In this document: positions 1 through 7,308 of the stretch, in pieces | Position numbering within the stretch: position 1 is the first letter of the stretch | Layout: every line of letters starts with the position of its first letter | Source of the DNA: Actinomycetes bacterium | GTDB lineage: Bacteria; Actinomycetota; Actinomycetes; Propionibacteriales; Propionibacteriaceae | Direction: 5' to 3' | Assembly (NCBI GenBank): GCA_023419175.1 | Contig: JAEZYG010000009.1 | Location: 1 to 49,212 of the forward strand | DNA: 49,212 nt | The notes under the pieces: generated by a model | What the model saw: the letters and a program-made list of their open reading frames with translations, nothing else | Database searches by the model: none | Told to the model about the DNA's origin: nothing | Program-made: the position numbers and the translations under genes

Positions 1-1178
1 GGGATGATGCCGATGATTCCTATCAGGAAAAACACGCTCCCTACACCCATGTCCGCACGGTGGCGGCGTTGAGAGCCGCCCAACAGCACTGCGCTCTTTT
101 GATTGCCGCTCATGGACGTTCAACACATATTCAGCAGTGGATCGAGCAGCGTTGGATGGTTCCCATTGAAGAAAATCCCAATCTCATGCGCAGACAATGC
201 GCCGCCGTTCGCTCTCCAGGAAGCGGTATCCATGCTCTTAAGAGAGATCCTCTCGCCTTGCAAAGACGAATTCCCGATGAGGCTTTCGCTACGATCAGGG
301 AAGGGTTGAGCAGAGGACCTGTTCTCATTCAGGTGCCACGAGCTGGGTATATACCGGCTTTGAGCTGTCAAAATTGTCGCACTGCAGCGCGTTGTCGGCA
401 CTGTTCAGGACCGTTGATGATGAAACCTGGACGAAGCGACCGCCTGATATGTCGCTGGTGTGCCCGTGGGGAATCGACGTGGAGATGTCCTCACTGTGGA
501 TATCAGACGTTGAGAGCAAGCGTGATCGGTGCTGAGAGGACACGGGAAGAATTTGGACGAGCCTTCCCCCATGTCCGTCTCATCGATTCCCATGGAGAGA
601 AGAGGATTACGGATATCGACGATCAACCCGCTTTGGTCATCGCCACTCCGGGAGCAGAACCGAGGGTATCGACAGGATATGCGGCCGCTATCTTTCTCGA
701 TACCTTCCGTTTGTTGGAGAGGGCTGACCTATCGGCTTCAGAGGAAGCTGTGAGACGTTGGATGAATGCGATTTCCTATGTCCGTGGGGGAGATGAAGAG
801 GGTCGGGTGTTGATCGTTGGAGATGGCGATCTGCGACCGATCCGAACGGCTATTCGGCTCAATCTAGCAGATTTTGCCCACCATGAATTGCTCGACCGCC
901 AAGAGGCATATCTACCGCCAGCGGTCAGCTATGTGAAGATCTGTGGGGACTCAGATGGAATGAGCACCTTTAGCCAACTCTTTACACCTCCTGAAGGAGC
1001 TGAGGTGCTTGGCCCTATTGAGATGGTAGGGGATGAGGAGAGCTATCAGATGATCTGTCGAGGCTCTCGCTCTTTGGGAAAGCAGATCGTTGAATCGATC
1101 AGACAGGCGGCAGCGGTGCGTTCAGCGCGTAGGATGGACGGACGGATCACTATAATCGTGGATCCGGCAGATCTATAA
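1..1178 (+). CDS. priA: Probable primosomal protein N' (PriA-like), 5' end cut by window edge
   Basis: The reading frame is already open at base 3 and continues to the stop at 1178, so only the C-terminal ~391 residues are present. The visible start has the DDADDSYQE and APYTHVR motifs typical of PriA. Eight cysteines in four pairs (CQNC, CRHC, CRWC, CPHC; about 375-505) form the PriA zinc-binding module. In canonical PriA this protein reloads the replicative helicase at stalled forks. The C-terminal helicase motifs (GTQM...KG and QVAGRAGR in E. coli) are not recognisable here; the corresponding stretch reads IATPGAEPR and ISYVRGGDEEG. This fits the actinobacterial PriA group, which is annotated as probably helicase-inactive. 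Whether the Walker A motif is also missing cannot be seen. It is followed 30 bases later by fmt, a common actinobacterial neighbour. Confidence 0.88.
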   Translation, partial: DDADDSYQEKHAPYTHVRTVAALRAAQQHCALLIAAHGRSTHIQQWIEQRWMVPIEENPNLMRRQCAAVRSPGSGIHALKRDPLALQRRIPDEAFATIREGLSRGPVLIQVPRAGYIPALSCQNCRTAARCRHCSGPLMMKPGRSDRLICRWCARGESTWRCPHCGYQTLRASVIGAERTREEFGRAFPHVRLIDSHGEKRITDIDDQPALVIATPGAEPRVSTGYAAAIFLDTFRLLERADLSASEEAVRRWMNAISYVRGGDEEGRVLIVGDGDLRPIRTAIRLNLADFAHHELLDRQEAYLPPAVSYVKICGDSDGMSTFSQLFTPPEGAEVLGPIEMVGDEESYQMICRGSRSLGKQIVESIRQAAAVRSARRMDGRITIIVDPADL

Positions 1179-1208
1179 GAAATGCGTAGAGATGAGGGTG
1201 TGAACGCC

Positions 1209-2123
1209 ATGAGGATAGCTTTTGCTGGAACTCCCGATGTGGCATGTCCGGCGTTGAAACGTCTCGTTGAATCCTATGAGATTGTCGGTGTCATCACACG
1301 TGCCGATGCTAAAGCCGGACGGGGTAAGAAACTCACACCTTCTCCTGTGGCTCGCTGTGCTGAGGAATATGGGCTTGATGTTGCCAAGGTGAGCAATCGA
1401 GAAGAATTGCGTGAGGCTATCAAGCGTTACCGTCCAGATCTGGTCATCGTTGTCGCTTTCGGTATGCTGGTCAGCCAAGACCTCTTAGATGCGTGTCCGA
1501 TGGGCTGGGTCAATCTGCATTTTTCCCTTTTGCCCAAATGGAGGGGAGCGGCTCCAGCTCAATATGCCATTTGGCATGGAGATGAGATGACGGGGGTGAC
1601 GACTTTCCGTCTGGTTCAACAACTCGATGCCGGTCCGATCTATCGACAAGCTGCGGTGCCGATAGAACCTCAGATGACAAGCGGAGATCTTTTGGAATCT
1701 CTTTCTCTGCGAGGGGCTGATCTTTTGATCGAGACCGTTCAGGCTATCGAAGCTGGCGAGCAGCCTTACGATCAAGAAGGTGATCCAGGTCTCTATGCCG
1801 GAAAGATCACTCCAGATGATGTTCATATCGATTGGACTCGTCCAGCTCTATCAATTGAACGTTTAATACGAGCAGCACATCCCCATCCGATGGCGTGGAC
1901 GATGCGCGATGGACAGAGGGTGAAGATCGTCTCTGCGCATCTTGGTGAATCATCTTCATTAGAGCCTGGAGTGCTCCATGTAGAAAAGAAAACCCTCTCG
2001 GTGGGAACATCGGATGGCGATTTAATTCTCGATATGGTTCAACCTGCAGGGAAAAAGATGATGGCTGCCATCGATTGGGCTCGTGGGCTTCGCCTGACGA
2101 CAGGCGAGAAATTCGATGGATAA
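1209..2123 (+). CDS. fmt: Methionyl-tRNA formyltransferase
   Basis: Transfers a formyl group from 10-formyl-tetrahydrofolate to Met-tRNA(fMet) for translation initiation. The protein begins MRIAFAGTPDVA, the usual Fmt N terminus, so I place the start at ATG 1209 rather than the in-frame ATG at 1182; a GAGGGTG stretch lies upstream. Catalytic-domain signatures are visible: NLHFS at about residues 102-106, SLLPKWRGAAP at about 106-116, and the conserved Asp in LDAGPI near 140. The length of 304 residues is normal. The C-terminal OB-fold domain follows from about residue 205. It lies between priA and rsmB, the standard order. Confidence 0.95.
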   Translation: MRIAFAGTPDVACPALKRLVESYEIVGVITRADAKAGRGKKLTPSPVARCAEEYGLDVAKVSNREELREAIKRYRPDLVIVVAFGMLVSQDLLDACPMGWVNLHFSLLPKWRGAAPAQYAIWHGDEMTGVTTFRLVQQLDAGPIYRQAAVPIEPQMTSGDLLESLSLRGADLLIETVQAIEAGEQPYDQEGDPGLYAGKITPDDVHIDWTRPALSIERLIRAAHPHPMAWTMRDGQRVKIVSAHLGESSSLEPGVLHVEKKTLSVGTSDGDLILDMVQPAGKKMMAAIDWARGLRLTTGEKFDG

Positions 2124-2146
2124 ACGATCGGATAGGTGATCTCGTC

Positions 2147-3511
2147 GTGAGTGGAAAAGCCCATCGTCATAATAGGCGGGTAGATGTGCGTCGAGAAGCG
2201 GCTTTCGAAGCCGTGCGCACAGTTCATAGCGATCGGGCATATGCCCATCTTGTCCTACCCAAAATCTGTCAGGGAATGTCTACCAACGACGCAGCTTTTA
2301 TCACCGAATTGGTCAACGGAACATTGCGTTATGAAGGCAGTTATGACCGTATCATCGTCGCTGCCTCCTCGCGAAAATTGTCGACCTTGCAGCCGGCAGT
2401 TATCGATATTCTTCGCCTGGCATGTCATGAGATCTTCTTCATGAAAACTCCGCCCCATGCAGTGGTCAACAGCTTCGTCAACGTGGCTATTAGGCGTATT
2501 GGTACGCGAGTCAGCGGTGTGGTCAATGCGATTATCCGACGTATCAATGAATTCACCTGGGATGAGTGGATAGATCGTCTGGGACAGCAGATGACAACTA
2601 CCGAACGCATAGGATTCGCACATGCTCATCCAACGTGGATTGTCGAGGCAATTGCAGATTCACTTGGATCGGCTGCCGACCAACAGTTAGAGCAGGCGTT
2701 GGCTGCCAATAATAAAGCCCCCATTCCCATGTTGGCGATTCGTCCAGGTGTGGCGAGTCGAGATGAGCTGATAGATGACAACGCATCTATGGCGGCTTTC
2801 TCGCCATGGGGAGTGCAAAGAAAAGGGAATCCATCTGATCTTGTAGCCATCCGTGAGGGCAGAGCCGGCGTCCAAGATGAGGGAAGTCAGTTGGTAATCC
2901 TGGCGGCAATACGTGCAGCAGCAGAGCATAAGGAAGGTCCTTGGCTGGATTGTTGTGCAGGACCGGGCGGTAAGTCCTCTCTCTTGGCAGGTCTTGCTCC
3001 TCAATTCTTGTTGAGCAGCGAGTTTGCCTTCCACCGTGCGCATCTCGTGGCTCAAGCCACCCGTGTTTATCACGATAGGACATCCCATCAGGTGATCTGT
3101 GCAGACGCCACCTTACCCGCTTGGAAGATGAATCATTTTGCCTTGAGTGTGGCAGATGTTCCCTGTAGCGGTATCGGTGCTTTGCGCCGTAGAGCTGAGG
3201 CGCGTTGGGTAAAAAACCCCTCGGAGATCGCTGAACTTATCAAGATACAGCGTGCCATTCTTCGCACAGCGATCGAATCGACATGTCCAGGTGGGATCGT
3301 GGCATATATCACCTGCTCACCCCATCGAGCTGAGACGGTCGATATCGTCACTCAGGCAAACGATGTGACCATTGTGGACGCTCCTTCCTATCTGGATCAT
3401 ATGGAAGATGTGGCAAGCGATCTCGATAGCCGTTTCATTCAGCTATGGCCGCATCGACATGGAAGCGATGCGATGTTTTGCGCATTGCTGCGTAAGAATC
3501 CTAGAGGGTAG
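2147..3511 (+). CDS. rsmB: 16S rRNA (cytosine-967 C5)-methyltransferase RsmB/Sun
   Basis: SAM-dependent m5C methyltransferase acting on 16S rRNA. The N-terminal ~130 residues are the NusB-like RNA-binding domain. The catalytic domain shows the SAM motif CCAGPGGKSS (about 267-276), the PCSGIGALRRR motif with the catalytic cysteine near residue 338, and the second cysteine in YITCSP near 388. I chose GTG 2147 because AGGTGATC, an extended match to the anti-Shine-Dalgarno, ends 6-7 bases upstream and the protein then starts at the usual place (454 residues). An upstream in-frame ATG at 2075 would overlap fmt by ~50 bases and add an unconserved stretch. Confidence 0.94.
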   Translation: MSGKAHRHNRRVDVRREAAFEAVRTVHSDRAYAHLVLPKICQGMSTNDAAFITELVNGTLRYEGSYDRIIVAASSRKLSTLQPAVIDILRLACHEIFFMKTPPHAVVNSFVNVAIRRIGTRVSGVVNAIIRRINEFTWDEWIDRLGQQMTTTERIGFAHAHPTWIVEAIADSLGSAADQQLEQALAANNKAPIPMLAIRPGVASRDELIDDNASMAAFSPWGVQRKGNPSDLVAIREGRAGVQDEGSQLVILAAIRAAAEHKEGPWLDCCAGPGGKSSLLAGLAPQFLLSSEFAFHRAHLVAQATRVYHDRTSHQVICADATLPAWKMNHFALSVADVPCSGIGALRRRAEARWVKNPSEIAELIKIQRAILRTAIESTCPGGIVAYITCSPHRAETVDIVTQANDVTIVDAPSYLDHMEDVASDLDSRFIQLWPHRHGSDAMFCALLRKNPRG

Positions 3512-3514
3512 GCT
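3485..3514 (+). promoter_or_regulatory. Candidate promoter of rpe (leaderless start)
   Basis: TTGCTG at 3485-3490 and TAGGCT at 3509-3514 are separated by 18 bases and read as -35 and -10 elements inside the 3' end of rsmB. The -10 hexamer ends exactly 6 bases before the rpe GTG, so transcription would start at or next to the start codon. No Shine-Dalgarno is visible. This is inferred from sequence only. Confidence 0.5.
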
Positions 3515-3520
3515 AACAAC

Positions 3521-4183
3521 GTGCGCATTACCCCCAGTATTCTCAATGCTGACCTAGCCAATCTCTCTTCAGAAATCGCGCGTATCCCCAGTGCCGATTT
3601 CGTCCACGTCGATGTGATGGACGGACATTTCGTCCCCAATCTCACAATGGGGCTACCAGTGGTAGAGGCGATTTCGGCATCTACCGATCTGCCTCTCGAT
3701 ATTCATCTTATGATCGAAGATCCCGATCGCTGGGCTCCTGCCTATGCTGAGATCGGATGTGCCTCGGTTACTTTTCATGTTGAAGCCTGCGCGGCGCCGA
3801 TCCGTCTGGCGCGTCAACTACGTCATCTGGGAGCCCGCGCTTCGATGGCTCTTAAACCAGCGACACCTATCGAACCTTATGAACCAATGTTAGATGAAGT
3901 CGATATGGTTCTGTTGATGAGTGTTGAGCCGGGATTCGGGGGGCAGAAATTCCTTGACCTCGTCCTTCCTAAAATTGAAAAAACTCGTCGGCTAGTTGAA
4001 AAGACAGGTCAAGAGATCTGGATTCAAGTGGACGGAGGCGTCAGCCTCGAGACGATTGAGCGTTGCGCTCAGGCTGGAGCCGATACCTTCGTTGCTGGAA
4101 CGGCGGTTTATCGAGCTGATAATGCGGACGAGATGGTTTGCTTGTTGAAACAGAAGGCTCTTGGAGCTTGTCGTCATCGCTAG
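3521..4183 (+). CDS. rpe: Ribulose-phosphate 3-epimerase
   Basis: Interconverts D-ribulose 5-phosphate and D-xylulose 5-phosphate in the pentose phosphate pathway. The protein opens with ITPSILNADLANL, has VDVMDGHFVPN at about 30-40 (metal/substrate site), HLMIEDPD near 65, MSVEPGFGGQKF from about 133 and a phosphate-binding VDGGV near 170. Its 220 residues match the family. The start is GTG 3521. There is no Shine-Dalgarno, but a TAGGCT hexamer ends 6 bases upstream, so the mRNA is probably leaderless. In many actinobacteria ribD follows; here an unrelated surface-protein island follows instead. Confidence 0.95.
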   Translation: MRITPSILNADLANLSSEIARIPSADFVHVDVMDGHFVPNLTMGLPVVEAISASTDLPLDIHLMIEDPDRWAPAYAEIGCASVTFHVEACAAPIRLARQLRHLGARASMALKPATPIEPYEPMLDEVDMVLLMSVEPGFGGQKFLDLVLPKIEKTRRLVEKTGQEIWIQVDGGVSLETIERCAQAGADTFVAGTAVYRADNADEMVCLLKQKALGACRHR

Positions 4184-4511
4184 CACAGATGACAAGACCT
4201 CCGTTACTTCTTGCGGAGAGTCTATGCGAGTACTAGTACAGGGTTGATAACTTCCTGGTCTGGATAAAAATTTAGTTTGTCTCTAAGCTCACAAGTGGGT
4301 CTTGACCTAAGAAATTGGCCAAGACCCACTCTAAAGGCAAGCGCTTCAAGAGCTGCCAGCTTGTCGCTGTTAAAAGCTAAACGTATATAACAAATACAGT
4401 AAGCGATATGCACGCCGTTGGATAAGGTGAATTCTCAAGGCTCACATAGAACGCTCGATGCTGTAGATCATTGTGATCTGAGGGCATTCCCTTAGCGTGC
4501 ATAGTTGAGTT
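4184..4511. other. Gene-free gap downstream of rpe, with one long inverted repeat
   Basis: About 330 bases lie between the convergent rpe and surface-protein genes. I see no convincing gene. A 63-codon minus-strand open frame (4222-4413) has no recognisable family and no ribosome binding site. The stretch is visibly AT-richer than the flanking core genes. It holds an 11-bp perfect inverted repeat at 4294-4330 (listed separately) and a small palindrome AGATCA/TGATCT at about 4463-4477. No clean T-tailed terminator is present for either gene. Confidence 0.6.
4294..4330. repeat. Inverted repeat, 11-bp arms
   Basis: AGTGGGTCTTG at 4294-4304 is perfectly complementary to CAAGACCCACT at 4320-4330, with a 15-base loop in which two more C/G pairs can form after one mismatch. 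There is no T-run on either side, so it is not a standard intrinsic terminator. It may end the rpe or surface-protein transcript by another route, be a protein-binding site, or be a remnant of a mobile-element end. Confidence 0.6.
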
Positions 4512-6629
4512 TTATATACGTCTTTTGACATAGAACAAGGCAAGAGCAATGCTGCCTGCACCTAGCAAAACGAGCCCAGCGTTATAGGAAGAAGGCTGTC
4601 CTGTGCTGGGAAGATGAAGTGCTTTCCTATCCTTAGGTAATTGCACTTTCTTATCCTCAGGGATGGTGGAGTCTATATCGTCGCTATCTATAAGCGTTGT
4701 ATCCTGCGGATCGCGCACGACAGGTTCAGGCTGCGGTTTTGGTTCCGGTTGTGGTGCAGGTTCCGGTTCAGGTTTGGGTTCCGGTTTCGGTTCGGGTTGT
4801 GGTGCAGGTTCTGGATCAGGTTTCGGTTCGGGTGCAGGTTCTGGCTTAGGAGCCGTTAGCGTGAATGCCGCAGTAAAGCTCTCCTTGTCCAACAGATCAT
4901 CTTTCGTCACATTAACCGCAAAGGTATTGCTGGCAGGATCTGTCTGGTCTTCCAAAGAAGTAGCGATATTGTCTGCAATGCTGTCATCAATGCTTAAAGT
5001 GTAGCCTTCAGGAATATTGGCAAAGCTGAGTTTATAGGCGCCAGATTTAAGCTCGTCGTCTGTCTTCCAGCTTCTGTCCGTCTCATCGTAGCTCAAAGCA
5101 AAATTCTGCCCGTCGTCGCCTAATAACTCAGGTTTCAAAGCAGCGATTTTATCGGCATCATCTTCAGAGCCTGAAACGATTACGTTCAAAGGAGCGCTAC
5201 GCACCTGCTCATATACGGCATGTAAGGTAATGCGTTTTTCGGGCATCGTGATGGTCACATCTGCCTGAGATTTTTGCTCTTCATTCAAAAGACCATCTGG
5301 ATCTTCCCAAGCTTTAAATACGAGTTCACCATCCTTGAGGAATGCGGGAGCACTCATCTTTAGATTCGCACCAGCAGCAAGGGAAGGCAGTGCTTTACCT
5401 TCATAGTTGCGACTTTGCACAATGGGAAGACCGTCGTTGCTAAGGTTTACACCAATGGGTTTGTCGTCTGCATCTGTCAGAGTAAGTTCTGTTCCTTCCT
5501 CATCTACGAGCGCAGAATCAATGGTGTAGATCTTGCCGATCTTGACGGTATTGACATCTGACGCGCCAGAAACGAAGTGGCCTCCTTGTGGATCGGTAAA
5601 GTACAGCGGATAGTTGCGGTGAACAATGGTTTGATAGGGTTCGACAAAGCCAATCTCATGATCCTCAGTTGCAGATTTCTTCATGCCTTCTTCAAGTGAG
5701 GAGCCATATAAGACGCGGCCAGCACCGGTATCTCGCACAATGACTTCACCATCACCTGAGAAAGACCACTCAGCATTCTTTCCCTGTCTCTCTCGTACCA
5801 ACAGACCAGGCTGAGCTCCTTTTGGGTGCTTGCCTGCATCGGCCTCAAGAAGGACGGGCTTGGTGTTGTTAAAGACGATCTGTGTTCCTGACAGAAGGCG
5901 CAATGAATACCCGAACTGAGCTTCATTATTAGCTGATTTAGCTTGTAGCGTGACCTGAGCGTCAGGAGCGAATTCAAGGCGTTCTGCTGCACCGTATATG
6001 GCAGATACTTGCGTGCTTTTCGTATCTGAAGGCAAGATTGTCGAGCTCAGATTAAAAGTTCCTGATTTAAAGACCAGACTGGGACGTGTATCGACACCCC
6101 CAGGAGAGGTAATACTTAAAGCAGATGGATCTTCTCCGTTGACGCCGTTGCTTTCAGCAATGATATTGAGCTCAGCATCTGAGCCTTCACCTATCAACTC
6201 GAAAGTGGCTTTGGGAGATACCAAGTTAAAAGCGTTGGGTATCCCACCACCCCTATTGGAGTAAATATAATTCTTGCCCTTAAAGACGATCTTTACATTC
6301 TCGTCATCAGGAAGCGTCCAGATGAAAATGCCAAAGGTGGCAACATCTTGCCCCTGCCTCATATCGGCATTGTCAAGGGTGAGTGTGCGGTTATCAAAAT
6401 CCCAATCCCAGCTACCGCCAGCTGGAAAGTTACCACGTGCAGAGCCGAAAGTGGAAGGTGAGCCGCTTGGTTGGCTGGAGCGACCATCAATATAGAGATG
6501 GTTGCTCTCACTTTTATAGATGGCGGGATCTGCCGCCCATGCCTGAGTGGTCGTGCCAAAAATGAAACTTATCCCCGCTAAAGCGGTAGCGCATAGCAAA
6601 GCAGATGCTTTACTTAGCCGAGCTATCAC
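4512..6629 (-). CDS. LPXTG-anchored cell-surface protein
   Basis: A 705-residue secreted, wall-anchored protein of unknown ligand. Residues 1-32 are a signal peptide (Arg/Lys start, hydrophobic core, cleavage after a TQAWA-like end). The mature region is acidic and beta-rich with no enzyme motif I recognise. Residues ~40-130 (IDGRS, LTLDNADM, IVFKGKN) resemble bacterial carbohydrate-binding or beta-helix surface domains, but only loosely. A Pro/Glu/Lys linker spans 594-636. LPSTG at 673-677 is followed by a hydrophobic helix and a KRR tail, the class C/D-like sortase sorting signal. The start is GTG 6629 with AAGGAG upstream. No sortase gene is nearby. Codon use is AT-richer than in the neighbours, suggesting acquired accessory DNA. 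Likely role: adhesion or surface interaction (inference). Confidence 0.85.
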   Translation of the reverse strand: MIARLSKASALLCATALAGISFIFGTTTQAWAADPAIYKSESNHLYIDGRSSQPSGSPSTFGSARGNFPAGGSWDWDFDNRTLTLDNADMRQGQDVATFGIFIWTLPDDENVKIVFKGKNYIYSNRGGGIPNAFNLVSPKATFELIGEGSDAELNIIAESNGVNGEDPSALSITSPGGVDTRPSLVFKSGTFNLSSTILPSDTKSTQVSAIYGAAERLEFAPDAQVTLQAKSANNEAQFGYSLRLLSGTQIVFNNTKPVLLEADAGKHPKGAQPGLLVRERQGKNAEWSFSGDGEVIVRDTGAGRVLYGSSLEEGMKKSATEDHEIGFVEPYQTIVHRNYPLYFTDPQGGHFVSGASDVNTVKIGKIYTIDSALVDEEGTELTLTDADDKPIGVNLSNDGLPIVQSRNYEGKALPSLAAGANLKMSAPAFLKDGELVFKAWEDPDGLLNEEQKSQADVTITMPEKRITLHAVYEQVRSAPLNVIVSGSEDDADKIAALKPELLGDDGQNFALSYDETDRSWKTDDELKSGAYKLSFANIPEGYTLSIDDSIADNIATSLEDQTDPASNTFAVNVTKDDLLDKESFTAAFTLTAPKPEPAPEPKPDPEPAPQPEPKPEPKPEPEPAPQPEPKPQPEPVVRDPQDTTLIDSDDIDSTIPEDKKVQLPKDRKALHLPSTGQPSSYNAGLVLLGAGSIALALFYVKRRI
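4722..4850 (-). repeat. Pro/Glu/Lys repeat region in the surface protein
   Basis: These 129 bases encode 43 residues built from PEP, PKP and PAPQ units (residues 594-636), with near-repeated GGTTCCGGTT-like units on the + strand. It serves as a stiff wall-spanning spacer before the sorting signal. Such tandem DNA can change length by slippage between strains. Confidence 0.85.
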
Positions 6630-7158
6630 TGCTCTCGTCTCCTTTGTGCAGTTGATCTTTCAGTTCTCTATGAGTCTTCTTGCGAAGTTCTTTGTGAATC
6701 GAATATATGCTTTCTTCTCTGCGCCTAGGACATATAGATGAGCTTTGCGCAGATCTAAATAGAACCATACATGTATCTATGGTACTTGCTAATACTACTC
6801 AGAGCCTAGTTTTATGTGATGGTAACGAGGCTCCCCCTTTTGCTAAATAGCGTGCTCTTTAATAGAAATTTTTCTTGTCCATCGTCGAGAATCGCAAGAT
6901 TTACATCTGTTCGCTTAGCAGTAAATCTACGATCAAGAAAGAATATGTCTATCTCTCGTAGCAAGAGCGGATAAAAGTCGCATTCTTACGATCTCCAACC
7001 CCTCTAAATCCAGGAAGATGAAGAGCGCGAGAACAGACAGAGAGGATAAACAATCGGATATGGCATCGGCTTAACGGTGTGCCAGATTCTCACAGCGTTT
7101 GAGATCAACGGTTAGGTAGTCAGTATGACTTCCATATTTGCCTCATCTTTAAGTGGGA

Positions 7159-7180
7159 ATCGATGATTTCTATCATTGAT
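7159..7180. repeat. Imperfect inverted repeat in the gap
   Basis: ATCGATGAT (7159-7167) and ATCATTGAT (7172-7180) pair over 9 positions with one G-T wobble around a TTCT loop. There is no T-run. It could be a regulator binding site or a hairpin of a small RNA; no function can be assigned. Confidence 0.4.
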
Positions 7181-7264
7181 GGGACATGAGCGCAAGGAAT
7201 ATCGCTGTGCCTATTCTCACCTTGGATCTTGAGTAAAGCCAGCGTTGTTACAGCGCAAGAAAAA

Positions 7265-7294
7265 TTTTCAAAGCCCCCACTATCGGGGGCTTTG
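7265..7294 (-). terminator. Intrinsic terminator of the SppA-like gene
   Basis: CAAAGCCCCC (7269-7278) and GGGGGCTTTG (7285-7294) form a perfect 10-bp GC-rich stem with a 6-base loop. Read on the minus strand it is followed by AAAATTTTTC, giving the T-run expected at the end of the minus-strand gene that stops at 7309. Confidence 0.8.
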
Positions 7295-7308
7295 TGCATC
7301 GATAGGCC

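Larger units (their letters stand above)
6630..7308. other. Long gene-free gap upstream of the surface-protein gene
   Basis: These 679 bases hold no open frame with coding character. The part near 6630-6720 must carry the promoter of the minus-strand surface gene; a TATATT hexamer near 6700 (minus) is a candidate -10. Small structures visible are ACCATA/TATGGT around 6764-6783, GAGCCT (6802-6807) pairing with AGGCTC (6828-6833) before CCCCTTTT, and an imperfect 9-bp inverted repeat at 7159-7180. The last ~40 bases hold the SppA terminator. The rest could be a degraded gene or an unannotated RNA. Confidence 0.55.

Noticed and set aside
4222..4413. 63-codon minus-strand open frame in the gap after rpe
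   Set aside because: No recognisable family, no ribosome binding site, and it spans the inverted repeat at 4294-4330.
4722..4850. CRISPR-like or tandem-repeat array
   Set aside because: The repeats are short codon-level units encoding a Pro-rich linker within an open gene, with no spacers.
4663..5004. Gly/Ser-rich open frame on the + strand
   Set aside because: It is the antisense of the Pro/Glu/Lys linker of the surface protein; its repeated composition comes from the repeat DNA.
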